In this document: positions 12,896 through 24,181 of the stretch, one piece after another | How positions within the stretch are numbered: the first letter of the stretch is position 1 | How the letters are laid out: each line of letters opens with the position of its first letter | Origin: Acestrorhynchus altus | Taxonomy: Eukaryota; Chordata; Actinopteri; Characiformes; Acestrorhynchidae | Direction of reading: 5' to 3' | Length of the DNA stretch: 64,000 nt | NCBI GenBank assembly: GCA_034509495.1 | Contig: CM067507.1 | Span: 23,931,530 to 23,995,529 of the forward strand | Translations under genes and position numbers: made by a program | The notes under the pieces: generated by a model | What the model saw: the letters and a program-made list of their open reading frames with translations, nothing else | Database searches by the model: none | Told to the model about the DNA's origin: nothing

Positions 12896-13933
12896 GACCA
12901 AACACAGTTCTGTGCAAAAGTCAGAGATCATTCGTCATTTATTGTTCTCCAGAACAAGTTATTTATTTAGGAAACATTTCTGAGCAGATTACATTTAAGA
13001 CAATCCTCTTGCATAAGGAAGAGGCAGTCACTGGTGAAAAAACGGATACAGACAGTATCCATTTGAGACCTGGTAGACCACCAAAACTGCTCTGTCAGAT
13101 AAACAGCACTTGAAGCTTTCATCTTTGAGAGAGAGTGGGGAGAGAATCAAGCTCCACTCTCGCTTCAGATCTGAAAATAATCTACAGGGGTTTCCGTTCA
13201 TTGTTCCACTTTGAGAAGACAATTCAAAACTGTGGGTCAGAAAGGATGTGGCACTGATCAAGAAGCTCTTACTGAGAATAGGACAAAAAATGAAGAACAT
13301 TTGCGATTCAAGCAAAGAAGAGTACAGACCTCAAAATAACCGAGAAGCAGAAAAAGGATTTTCTTAGAACACTATTCTATTGGCAATTAAAAAAAAACAA
13401 AAAAAAAACAACACTTATAAAGACTAAACTTTGGAGGTGTGGAATCATCCCCCTTCATATTTTTCCCTTTTCAGATTTTGAAAAAAAAAAAGAATGTGAG
13501 TTTCCTGAAAAGAATGGAAGCTGTAATAAAGGCAACGGGTGAGGACACCAAATGCACACTGAAACATATAATATAAAATTAGTTGTTTGAGGCTTCTGTG
13601 TAATTTCCTGTTGAATAGATGTTTTCCACTTTTTGTGAGACTGAAAAATGAACATGTTGAACGTAATAGGTGTTTTGACTGAAAATAAATTAAGGGTGCC
13701 CTCTGACATTTGCAGAGCACTATACATTAAATTCTGTATTCATCTAACAAATGATAAAAAAAAAAAAAAAGAAACACTTTGCTTAACAACCCTCTGAACC
13801 ACAGAGGAACCTAGTTTCAGCTGTACAAGCTGATTGGTGGAGAAGCTTCTGAACTGTGCTTTCATCTCACTACAACAGCAAGTTTCTTTATTAACCCTGT
13901 ATCACTCAGCTGAATGGTGCTGCTACAAGATAA

Positions 13934-14094
13934 TGTGGCGGACCAGGAGGTTGATGCTCCAGTTTCTGGTTGCCCTGACTGAAAGCCAACTGCAACTGCT
14001 TAGGGGAACTTTCATAAGGGCTTCTATAAACGCAACCCTTGCTGGCTCAGTGGGAGGCATTCAGACACAGAGACTCGATTAGAGTGGGGAGGTG
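13934..14094 (+). repeat. Dispersed repeat, truncated copy
   Basis: Same orientation relative of 23912-24181, beginning tgtggcggaccaggaggttg and including ataaacgcaacccttgctgg (partner: ataaactgaaccctcgctag). The part carrying the polyadenylation signal is missing. Confidence 0.55.
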
Positions 14095-14872
14095 TACTAG
14101 TCAGGGATTACTGTACTCCCTCTCGTGTTGCTTTATTACACACTGTAGTACCAGTGTTGTGTGGCCTTATCTTAACAAATAATTCCAAAACTCTGGAACA
14201 GAGCAACATTCTGAAACTGTGAAGAGCAGTCCTAGCTCTTCCTAAACCTGTAGCCAGGCTTGAAAAGCAGCAGGAACAGAAAAGATGTAAATGTGTTATC
14301 TATCTGTGCACCTCATCTTGGCTTGTCACCCCTCCAGCTAACTTTGAGAAAACGCGTTTCCTGTGTGAAAACGAATGCCGAGCAGGTGTGCAGGAGGAAG
14401 AGGACTATCGATTGCCCTTTCTCACCGCAGCGGCATTCAGGCAACAGACAGACAAGCGCCCACAGCCTAGACCAATGCACACTGCCGCCTGCCTCCCTAA
14501 TGCAGCTTTTAATTGTTCTTTATTAATGCGGCTGACATTTGGGCGGCTGATCCTCACTGAGACCTGTCACCTTACGTAGCCTCTGATGTGGGCTGAGGTG
14601 CAAGGAGGGAGGGAGGGAGGGAGGCAGGGAGAGAGAAGAAGGGATCGGGGGAGATTGGTGTGGGTTCCAGAAAATGAGAGAAATGGGAGAGAGAAAAAAA
14701 AAGAAAGGGACGAAAGAGAGAAAGAGAGGAAGGCAAGCAAAGTGTGTGTAAGCATGGGTGACTGTGAGTGTATGTGTGTGCATGCACTGAGTGTGTGACA
14801 CGTTGAGACAGTGTGTGATTGAAAGAGAGAGAGACAGGTAGTGTGTGTGAGAGGTGAGATGCTGCTCATTAC

Positions 14873-14954
14873 CTTCACTCCCAGGTTTTTCATCAGGTCC
14901 AGCTCAAACTGCACAACCTCATAGGGCAGGCGGAACTGAGGGATCTCTGAAGAG
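14873..14954 (-). CDS. dpyd: dpyd exon 7 (codons 227-254)
   Basis: This 82-nt exon completes Ser227 and reads [20 protein letters not shown] then MKNLGVK. Human DPYD has [20 protein letters not shown], so the match is close and changes are conservative. The EIPQFRLP segment, with the arginine matching human Arg235, belongs to the FAD-binding domain. The acceptor is cccctcag|C after a long, nearly pure pyrimidine tract on the minus strand, and the donor is GTGAAG|gtaatg. The open frame on both sides is TC-rich intron with no homology. Confidence 0.97.
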
Positions 14955-15518
14955 CTGAGGGGAAAAAAAGAGAAGAAAAAATGAGAGAGAAAAAGGAGGA
15001 GGAGAAGAGGATGAGGAGAAACAAAGGATAGCTCCAGAGGAAGAGAACGGTCATTGAAAGGAAATGAGGGGGGACACGAGAAAGAAATCTCTGTCCTCAC
15101 ATGGGACATTTTCCTCTGTTATTCCATTTGATGTGTTGGGGATTTGGAATCTCCTGCTGCACTCAAATCCTCTGCTCCTCATTGCCATTCCCAGCAGCTG
15201 CTGGACCTGCTGAACTGAAGTGGACATGCACAGGGCTCCCACCCTCAACAATCATCGACAGGCTAGCTGAAGTCAGTCGGTGGTGGAAGAGCAGGTAGTG
15301 GTAATTGATAACCCTGTTCCATCTCGGCATTTGAAAGATGAATATTCCCAATTACAGAGACCATTCATTAATTATTCTGACCTTATGCAACGCTCTTCAT
15401 ATCGATCATTGCCAGTCTGATCAACGGAGCACTTCAGTAACAGGATGTGAATGCAGAGTGCAAAACGCACTTCATAGTGTTTACCAAAAATGGAAAAGAA
15501 GCTCATTTTAATGCCCAC
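14955..15518 (-). other. dpyd: dpyd intron 6
   Basis: The shortest complete intron in the window (564 bp). Next to the exon 7 acceptor it carries about 130 bases that are almost all purine on the plus strand, so the transcript has a very long pyrimidine tract before the splice site. The rest is plain unique sequence. Confidence 0.9.
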
Positions 15519-15715
15519 CTCAGTCCACCGACATACTTCTGCTTCTCGAAAATCGTGATGTTACTGTAGCCAAGACGAGCCAGGAAAGAGGCACAACTGA
15601 TGCTGGCAGGACCACAGCCAATAAGAGCTATCTTCGATCGGTAGCTCTCAGGCATCTGTTCTGGAGGTGGGAGCTGAGGGTTCCGCACCTGAGGAATTCC
15701 CATCTTACTGAACAC
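15519..15715 (-). CDS. dpyd: dpyd exon 6, start of FAD-binding domain (codons 162-227)
   Basis: This 197-nt exon opens with VFSKMGIPQVRNPQLPPPEQ, a linker, and then enters the FAD-binding Rossmann fold at IALIGCGPASISCASFLARL, followed by GYSNITIFEKQKYVGGL. GCGPAS is the dinucleotide-binding glycine loop (human GAGPAS, about residues 194-199), with Ala195 replaced by Cys. The acidic residue ending the second strand (ITIFEK, human Glu218) is the expected contact to the FAD ribose. The acceptor is ttggcag|GTG and the donor CTGAG|gtgggc, leaving two bases of Ser227. The intron to exon 7 is only about 560 bp, the shortest in the window. Confidence 0.98.
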
Positions 15716-15837
15716 CTGCCAACACGCACAGAAACATACATGTAAATACATATACACAAATGTACACAGTAGGATTGCACAATGGTCCTGCAGCCGGAAT
15801 TTTGTACCCCTGCACCTGACCATACCGAAATGCTATT

Positions 15838-16010
15838 GTCCAGAGCAACTTACAAGGTTACTTAAATTACAGAGGTGGGTGAAAGCAGTGTTAGGAGTCT
15901 TTTCGCTCAAGGACTCTTATTGATATAGCACACCATAGTTCCCCAAACTGGGAATTGAACCCCAGTTGCCCACATGGCGTGATGGTTCACTGGTGGTATC
16001 ATCTTTTGTG
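15838..16010 (-). mobile_element. SINE fragment
   Basis: Shows tgtccagagcaacttacaag, gtgttaggagtcttttcgct and gggaattgaaccccagttgc, the reversed form of the SINE at 54643. It is only about 120 bp from the exon 6 acceptor. Confidence 0.6.
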
Positions 16011-16023
16011 TTACACCAACCAC

Positions 16024-16505
16024 CAGGTCAGCCATAACATTATAACCACCTCCTTATTTCTACACTCACTCTACATTCTATGAGCTCCACTGACCTAACA
16101 GGACCACTCGGTAGTTCTAAAACTATAGGCTGTAGTTCTTCTGTTTTCTTGCACATTTTGTTAGCCTCCTTTCACCTTGTCCTCCAATATTCAGGACCCT
16201 ACAGGACCACCACCAAGCAGGTATTATGTGGGTTGTGTGTCTTTCTTAGCACTGCAGTGACATTGACATGGTGGTGATGTGTAATATGTGTTGCACTGGT
16301 ATGAGTGATTCATAAACAGCAGTGCAGCTGGAGTGTTCAAGCCCCTCAGTGTCACTGCATCCTGGCCAGCATCCTTTGAGCACAGATTAAGCGTGATTAA
16401 TCTTCATTAACTAGAAGATGACATCTCAAAATGTGCAGAAACAGATGAGCTACAGATGACCAACTAGGTAGGAGTATCTAAAAGAGTGTATAGTGAGTGG
16501 ACACA
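16024..16505. mobile_element. Non-autonomous DNA element
   Basis: The block starts caggtcagccataacattat, a terminus related to the Tc1-like elements near 58 kb, and ends agagtgtatagtgagtggac. The interior (cactgcagtgacattgacat, tgttgcactggtatgagtga) is non-coding and is a sequence type I associate with ray-finned fish. Confidence 0.5.
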
Positions 16506-16517
16506 ATGTTTATTGTC

Positions 16518-16790
16518 CAGGGAAGGCTTTCTGTTAGATTTTGGAGCATGGCTGTTAGCATATGATTGCATTCATTGATGAGCATTAGTGACGTCAGGAT
16601 GTTAGATGATTATCATCACAACTCATCCTCAACTACCCAGTTCACGCCTCTGTGGTGGGGGGCTTTTTATCCTTCTTCCCTTCATTAGACATGGTGCCAA
16701 CAGGTTCATGTTTATCTGCTCCAGAAAGTCTCATTATTGCTTCAATTAATGCTTCTCTATAGGGACTACACAACCTGTGCATGTGTGCAC

Positions 16791-16836
<46 letters not shown>

Positions 16837-16930
16837 ACAATTGCACATCTGTGTCAGCAATGGGTGCAACTTGGCTGAAGTAGCTGAATGCATTCGTTAA
16901 AAGGGTGCCCACAAACATTAGGACAGTGTG
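16518..16930 (-). repeat. Dispersed family A, copy 4 (reversed)
   Basis: Plus-strand phrases gggaaggctttctgttagat, ggttcatgtttatctgctcc and tgcattcgttaaaagggtgc are the complement of copies 1-3. A (GT)n repeat at 16794-16834 sits within it. Confidence 0.65.
16794..16834. repeat. (TG)n microsatellite
   Basis: About 20 TG units lying inside copy 4 of dispersed family A. Confidence 0.9.
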
Positions 16931-18239
16931 TCCATGGACTCAAGGCTAAGGAGAGGTGATCTTTTAGTATTATATATAAAAATGCAACTTCTACTTGAAA
17001 GGGTTTCAATTTTGGCATTAAAACATGAACTGGAGTCATGAACCAGCATGAGCGAGCCATTATGGGAAAACAACAGGGAGATGATTCCTCAGCAGAAATC
17101 GGCATTTACTTGTGACTGGTGCTTCAAAAGAATACTACTTGGAGTCAGCATGACATTCACCCATTTCACCCTGCTGCTGTCTCGGGTTATGAGCAGAAGC
17201 AGAAAACAGCAAAACATAACAGGCAAAAATTGTTTATTCCATGAGTAACCATATGAAGACATCAAATGAAGATAGCTGGGGAGATACATAAAGAATAAGG
17301 CAAGTTATCCAAACAGGGCTTAATGAGAAGCCTGTAGCGCTATATCCATTAACAGTCGTAAAATGAGAAGACTAGCGCTTTGTCTTCTTAATAAGATTAT
17401 CAAGATCCATACATAGAGGCTTGTGTTGTTAATACAATATTATGCCTGAGCAGGCAACATTATAGGTGATATTAATTTAGTTATTCATGAATCTCATGAA
17501 CTGTGAAGCCCAAATTGCTGCATGACAATGCATTTCTAATAATCCCTGAGAGCGGTTTAGAGGCCCTTCCTATTATTGCTGCTGCTATGAAACAAACAAT
17601 GCATCTATTTTAAATCACAATCTCACTTTTCTAATTCTTCCTGTCGTCTAATTGAAACAATGGACTGCAAACTGCACCTGACAAGCCATGTGCAATCGGC
17701 TGAGGGGCTCCACATGAGGAGCTCCAATAGGTAATAAAGTTACTCAGTTCAATGTACTTCAATTTTTTTTTTAATTATTATTTATTCAAACATATTACCT
17801 AAAAGTAACATTCACTTCTTCAGCAACAAATCTACCCGACTGCAACTATCAGCTCTTACTGTATATCAAGAATGCTCAGCTGTACTCCTGGAGATCTACA
17901 TTGCTAGAGCTTAGCGCTATAACTTAACACAGCTACATCTAAATAGAGAGATTATCAACGTTATTGATAAATGTCAACAATGCATCCTCTGGGCCGGACA
18001 TATTTTCACAGCTGTGTCCAACAAGCTCAAGTTAATTGACCTGAAGAGGATAATAGCGAAGGAAGGACAGTTAAGAGACAATCTGAACTGGCAACTTCAT
18101 TAAACCCTGGAATTTTTTTGTACAGACCAGCCCCTTTTGAACGGTTTCGTTTTTGTCAAAGGAGGGGTGGGAAATGGGGGTTGGACCTTTCAATTTCACC
18201 CTCTCACCAGCTAACATACATAGCGTGTGATGAAGTAAG

Positions 18240-19007
18240 GTACTTTAACCGTAGGAGTCGAAGCCCACTTCACGGGTAGTGTTTGGCGAGTAGTCAGATG
18301 CCCTGATAAATGGAGCAGGCAGAAGGATATTTTTGATAGGCCACCAGTTTATTAAGGAAAACGGCTATTTACATATATATACAACCGCACATAACAATAA
18401 AGAAAAGGAAATAATAATAAAGCAAAACTTCACTCCACTAACTTCAGTGGTATCAACAACTACAAAGTCACAAAACAGTCTTTTCCACCAGCCATTCACC
18501 ATCTCAATGTCTCCACTCACTCACCCTTTACCCTACATTAGAGCAGGTTTATATACAGGTAGCCCCTCCCCCTGGATTCTACCAATATTAGCACAGGTAA
18601 TGTACTTAATTCAATATAAAATAATTGTTGATACACAATCACATTCAACACTCGTCATTAATAAATACCATTCACCAAACAGATTCATCATGTCATTTTT
18701 ATCACACAAGGACTGTAATCACTGTATTCACACTACATTTTTAGCCCTTCTGAAGTCCAATCTCCCCTCTCCTAATACCAGAGGTGGACTCACCAAGGTA
18801 GGTAAAAACTCAGAGTTCAGTCTCTTTACTCTTTTGCCTCTGGGTAGCTGTGGACAACACACAGGTGTGAACAGGTACGTGTGTGACCTACGTGATGGTA
18901 ATGTGTGCTTGAGCTTACATCATTACATAGTGTCCTACAGACTTTTGGTTTGCCCAATGGCCAGTCAATCCCTGGTTGAAAGCTGGAAATAAAAGTTAAT
19001 TTCTAAC
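18240..19007 (-). mobile_element. Possible LTR-like repeat with a 219-codon chance frame
   Basis: On the minus strand the block starts near tgttagaaattaacttttat, has a TATA-like run at about 18375 and an AATAAA signal at 18348-18353, then about 100 bases of moderately GC-rich sequence. This order resembles a U3-R-U5 layout. The plus strand carries an open frame at 18333-18992 with no recognisable domain, rich in Ser, Thr and His; I regard it as chance. No target duplication was found. Confidence 0.3.
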
Positions 19008-19079
19008 ATTTCATTTAAAGCATTTTACCCATTTCCCACTACCTTTCTACATTTTCAACTACATACAAAGTTGCTCATG

Positions 19080-19215
19080 TTGCAGAGGTGGGCCAGTGTA
19101 GTGTTAGGAGTCTTACCCAAGGACTGTTTAATGGTGTATAGTGGTGCAGTCAACCAGACAAGGAAGCAAACCCCAGCCTCCCAAATGGTGGAGTAGCTCA
19201 CAGGCAGGTAGTGGT
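19080..19215 (-). mobile_element. SINE fragment
   Basis: Shows gtgttaggagtcttacccaa and aaaccccagcctcccaaatg, the same reversed SINE type as at 15838. Confidence 0.55.
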
Positions 19216-19678
19216 GTTGGGCCATGCCAATAACTTAAAAGAAGGTTACATAGTGTTTTTGTGTAACCTTCCAGTCTGGTTTAGTTGTCCACAGAAGCAT
19301 AGCGTGCATGATCAAAAAAAAAAAAAGCAAACAAAAAAAACATTCCAACCACCTATTACAGAAAATCCCACTGACTGGCTGCACCTAACATTACCCTTAC
19401 TAAAATCCTAGAAGCACAACATAACAATTTGTTAAAATAGTCACTGGAACACTGAGCCATATAAGTTTGTGAGGTACCTTACTAAACTATTACCAACATT
19501 AACTAGCTAATAGTCTTCATACCTTCCGCAGTAAAATTAACATTTATTTTACACCATGTTCCACCATGTTTCTCTGATTTTCCTAAATAGTCAATGCAAA
19601 TGACCATCATCAACTGAAATTTTATTGAACCAACCTCACAATAACCATATTTTTAAAAAAATTTAAAAAATCAAAATG

Positions 19679-20986
19679 CACTGTGCCAAATTATTATGCA
19701 CAATAGAGTTTCAAAAAATATATAGGTTGTAAAATGAAAACTTGTTCAATTTGCAGCGTTAGAGGTCACATTTACTGAAATCAAAGCTATTTTAATAAAA
19801 AAAAACATCTTAAGTTACATGTTAACACAAGGCATAACTCTTCTTTGAAATCACCTTCACATTTCTTGCATCCATTAAACTTGTGAGTTATTGGAGAGTT
19901 TCTGCTTGAAATTCTTTGCAGGATGTCAGAAAAGCCCCCCAGAGTAGCTGTTTTGATGTGAACTGCCTCATACCCTCATATATATATTTTGCTTGAAGAT
20001 ACTCCAAAATTTCTTAGGATTAAGCTCAGGGCAGGATGGTGGCCACACCGTGAGTTTCTCTACTTTTAAACCCTAGCAATGACACAGAGGTATTCTTTGC
20101 AGCATGAGATGGTGTATCGTATGAAGAGGATTTTGCTATGGAATAGATTTCTTCTTTTTGTTCCATGGAAGAAAGTTCAGTCAAACACTATATAATCATT
20201 TTCAAACCTTCAGGGAGCCTAAAGGGGTCTACCATCTCTCACCATGATTCAGGCCCAAAACATGACTCTGCCACCTTCTTGCTGATGTCACAGTGGCCAT
20301 CCACCAATCCTCCACTACTCCATCCATCTGAACTATCCATGGATGCACAGCACTCATCAGTAGACTGCTTAAAAATTAGTCTTCATATATGTCTAGGCCC
20401 ACTGTTTCTGCTCGTCAGCATTGGTTAGGGGTGGCCAAATCGTTGGTTTATGCACAACAGCAAGCCTCTGCAGGATCCTACACCTTGAGGTTCGTGGGAC
20501 TCCAGAGGCACAAGCAGCTTCTTTTTGCTGCTGGGTTATGGCATTTTAGCAGCTGCTCTCTTAATCTGATGCATTTGTCTTTCAGAAACCTTCATTACAC
20601 CTTTATCTGAATGAACTAGTCTGTGCTCTCAATCAGCCACAAATCTCTTCATAGTATGATGATCACGCTTATGTTTTTTTGTGAAATATCTAATGTTTTC
20701 ATACCCTGTCCAAGCTATTGCATTATTTGATGCTTTTCTGCAGCAGAGAGATCCTTTTTCTTCCCCATATACCTGTGGCCTGCTTAATAATGTGGAACTT
20801 CCTTTTTAAGTAGTTTTCCATTTAACTGGGCTCACCTGACAAACTAATTATCACAGGTGTTTGAGATTGATTTCAGTGATCCAAAGAGCCCTGAGACACA
20901 ATATCATCCATGAGCTTAATTGAAAAACTAAAAAAACACATCTTTGTCACTTTAATCCAATTTGCATAATAATTTGAAACATGGTG
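19679..20986 (-). mobile_element. Decayed Tc1/mariner-like transposon, nearly full length
   Basis: The left end has cactgtgccaaattattatg and the right end tgcataataatttgaaacat, imperfect inverted copies of one another, about 1.3 kb apart, the usual size of a Tc1-like element. On the minus strand a transposase start can be read from position 20768 as MGKKKDLSAAEKHQIMQ, then an in-frame stop, then LGQGMKTLDIS; further on GVPRTSRCRILQR is legible. This corresponds to the paired-like DNA-binding N-terminus of Tc1 transposases. Several stops break the frame, so it is inactive. Insertion is in the same strand sense as dpyd transcription. Confidence 0.85.
19850..20768 (-). pseudogene. Tc1-like transposase pseudogene
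   Basis: This is the reading-frame relic inside the transposon above. It would have encoded a cut-and-paste transposase of about 300-340 residues that binds the terminal repeats and moves the element between TA sites. The helix-turn-helix start (GKKKDLSAAEKHQI) and the GVPRTSRCRILQR segment, which belongs to the second DNA-binding helix set, are visible, but stop codons occur after codon 17 and repeatedly afterwards. I could not place the catalytic acidic residues. The lower coordinate is approximate. Confidence 0.7.
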
Positions 20987-21112
20987 TAGATCACTTATTT
21001 TTGTAGCTTTTGCTCAGCTAAAAAGAGTAGGAAGTAAGCATGTGACAGTTTGACAGCAAAGTGAAATTATTTTCATTCATCATTTTCATTCATCATTTTA
21101 GGACAAATCTTA

Positions 21113-21156
21113 TTTCTTAGTCAAAACACACTGCAGGCTAGCTGTGGTATTAGGTG

Positions 21157-21233
<77 letters not shown>

Positions 21234-21376
21234 AAATGCAAACATGACAGTTTGACAGCAAAAAGTATGAAATGATATGTTTTTGCATTGGGATATAAAA
21301 TATATATATATATATTTTATATCCCAATACTACTTTATATCTACCTAATACATTGCAGTGTGTTTTGACTAAGAAA
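21113..21376. mobile_element. MITE-like element with perfect 23-bp inverted ends
   Basis: Positions 21113-21135 and 21354-21376 are exact reverse complements over 23 bases (starting tttcttagtcaaaacacact). The inside is a 70-bp (AT)n tract at 21162-21231 and a second hairpin at about 21294-21328 whose arms read ttgggatataaaata and its complement. There is no coding capacity. The inner segment catgacagtttgacagcaaa also resembles sequence just outside at about 21040. Confidence 0.65.
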
Positions 21377-23911
21377 CAATGAAATGAAAAAGACACAAAA
21401 AACTAAATGTCACATAAAACATTAAATATAAATTTTACATTACGTAAAGGTAATACAACACTAATTTTATCTTAACAAATTTCACAAATGATTGATTTGC
21501 ATTTCTTAAAAAGCATTGCTTTTTATGTTTAGATTAGATAGGACCTTGTAATTTCAAGATGACCGTGAGTTTAACACTAGAAGGTTCTATCTGCGTTTGA
21601 CCTGCTCCAAAAAGACTAATTTCCATATTTGACAAGATTTTGATATTGCACTTTTAGAATACATTATATATATATTGGGAGGCAAAATAAACCTGACAAT
21701 GGATGAAAAATTGAGTTCTTTAATATTATATCTGTGCAGTGTTGATCATTATTTAATTAGAATCCCTTTTTTTGCTGAGTAAAAGTTTCAGGGAGAGCTT
21801 TCACATTGAACACAAAGCTCTGACACAGAAGCCTTAATGGAGAACTTTTACACTACCTAAAGTGTACTAATGTGTCATATTTTCAGACTTTCTTGTCCCA
21901 TTCAGACAGCTAAACAGATTTAGCTCTCCTGTGATCAAGTAATGATGGTGCCAACACATGCAACTGCACCACTGAGAACCTGCACAGTATTTTAACTAAA
22001 CCCTGCAGAGTGAGTAGGAAGGAACAGAGTTAAGCAGGGTGCAGATCAACAGAAGAGACAACAGAAAAAGAGAGGAACTTGTTAAAAAAAGAAACACCAC
22101 CTACTGTGTAGAACAATGAACAGTGAAAATTCATTCGTTAAACAGAAGAAACAGGACCATATGTGAAGGGACCTCCAGGGTGAACTCTCAAATCATACAA
22201 TATTAATGGTCTTTTCAGTAAGTTACATTTTGAATAGAAAGTCCTAAAGTTCCTGACATTTATCTGTGCCTTAATTGAAGGTGCTCAACCTGAGTTCTGC
22301 TGTACATTTTTGGAGAATCTTCAAAACAGCCTGGCATTCATGCTGCCACATCTCAGAGTAAGAGAGTGAGCGAAGACGCTTTGGAAAATGTTAATGTGCT
22401 TAGCCACCTCCCGGCAGAAAAGCTGTGTATCGCCCATAATTGAAGCAAGGCATTGACTTTATCTGTGATTGTAGGCAGGCTACAGAAGCTACAGCTGAAT
22501 AAGAGCTGGGCAGTGCTAGCCCCTCTACCTAGGGTTATCTAATTATCAGCTCGATAACCAGGCTGACCTCTCACATTTAAGGAGAAGGGAGCTGCCACCT
22601 AGACAGAGATGTCTAATAAGTCACAGCAGAGGTGGACGGCAGATGAGAGTGGCCGCTTTTGTAATCGTGCCTTTTATTCTTTAGGAAGTAATGAAATTGT
22701 ACAGGCCAAAGCCTTTCTTTGTTAAGGAATCTGAGACAGTGCCCATTAGGTCAGTATGAGGGTATGTATTTTTGGACAGATATATATGTAACTGTGGTTG
22801 TTAAATATTTTGGCAGTCCTGACCAAATGATATATTTTGCATAAAAAGTAAACCCTGACACACTGTTACAAAAAACAAAACGTACATATTGTAATGTATA
22901 GTTTACCAGCTTGACTTAAAACAGAATTATTTATAATATATACAATAAATTAGAAGATTTTTGCCAGCCACAGGAAGCACTGCAGGGGTACAAAGAAGGA
23001 TGGAATCCACCAAATATCAACTAATTCTGGAAGCAAATGTGATTCAGCCAGTTAGGATACTAGAAAGATTGTTGGTTATTGATCAATGATCCAAAACCAA
23101 AATTCACCATTTACTTCATGAAATGCAGGCTGAAGCCCCCTCACTGTCCCCGAACATCACCTAATATCTGCATGTTATGTATGCAAGACACCTCACTGAG
23201 ATCACAGAAATCAAAAAGAGTTCTTAAAAATAAAATATTAGAAAGATTCATTGCAGGCTATAAAAAGTATATCTGCCACGGAGGGAGTCAATAAAGACTG
23301 ATTAGAAAAATGTGTAAATGCACTAATATAATTACTATTTTATTTAATGTTTTGTATTTTTAGGTTAATCTGAAATAAAGTCATGTGAATTAAATGACGC
23401 TTGTTTTTATTGTAATTGCTCAGAAAAGAACTCTCAACAGAACACTATTTCCAAATAATCAAGATATGATTACATTACAATATTGAATACAAAATATGTG
23501 CTAAGATGTAAACTTCCTGGTAGATCCCAATGACCAAACAGACACCTCAACATACAGCAAGTTAAACACTACGTCTGTTGTTGCAGTGTTCTGATGAGGA
23601 GGTGTAGCATTGTGTCTTAGTTTCTTTTTTTTAGTTTTCCATTTTAGTTTGAGTTTTTTTTTTCCTTAAAGCAAGAAAACATCTTCACACACTATATGGT
23701 TTTTACCTTTTAACATACCCTACACTTATAAACTTACTTTTCTCTACTGTGAAATTGTTTAATTATATTGTAGTAAAGGTTAATATTTTATATTATAAAA
23801 CAGCTGCCTCGTCACAACAGTATGTTTTTATTTTATTTTTTTTTTTTTCACAAACACACCACAAGTAAATCACAGCAGAAACGACAAAAGAGCAAAAGGA
23901 AATTAAGACAT

Positions 23912-24181
23912 TGTGGCAGAACTGGAGGTTGATACGCCAGTTTCTTGTTGCCCTGATTGTGGGCCAGCTGCAGCCACTAAGGAGGACTCGTGACTGTTTC
24001 TATAAACTGAACCCTCGCTAGCTCGGTGGGAGGCATACAGGCACAGCCACTTGATTAGACTGCTGATCTGGTCAGGGCTCGTTCCTGCTCAAGGACATGT
24101 TTGTGGTTTGTCTGTCTTACCATGTGTGAATAAAACACATTTACTGGCTTTGTAATATGAGTGGAGTTCATTACTGTGACA
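23912..24181 (+). repeat. Dispersed repeat, LTR-like, copy with polyadenylation signal
   Basis: This block begins tgtggcagaactggaggttg, ends attactgtgaca and has AATAAA at 24129-24134. Its first 170 bases match 13934-14094 closely, including gttgccctga and gtgggaggca. TG...CA ends and the signal suggest an LTR, but no target duplication is visible. Confidence 0.5.

Larger units (their letters stand above)
10760..14872 (-). other. dpyd: dpyd intron 7
   Basis: This intron of 4113 bp separates exons 7 and 8. It contains hAT-like fragments around 11060-12276, ending in a sequence whose complement begins tagggctgggcaatat, a copy of a dispersed family at 12278-12680, a SINE tail on the minus strand at 12715-12895 and a repeat at 13934-14094 shared with 23912. 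Poly-A stretches lie near 13390 and 13750, and a GGGA-rich purine tract near 14605-14640. No exon-like sequence was seen. Confidence 0.85.

Noticed and set aside
14567..15109. A 180-codon frame spanning exon 7
   Set aside because: Only the [11 protein letters not shown]...GVK part is coding. The Ser/Pro/Leu-rich ends are translated TC-rich intron.
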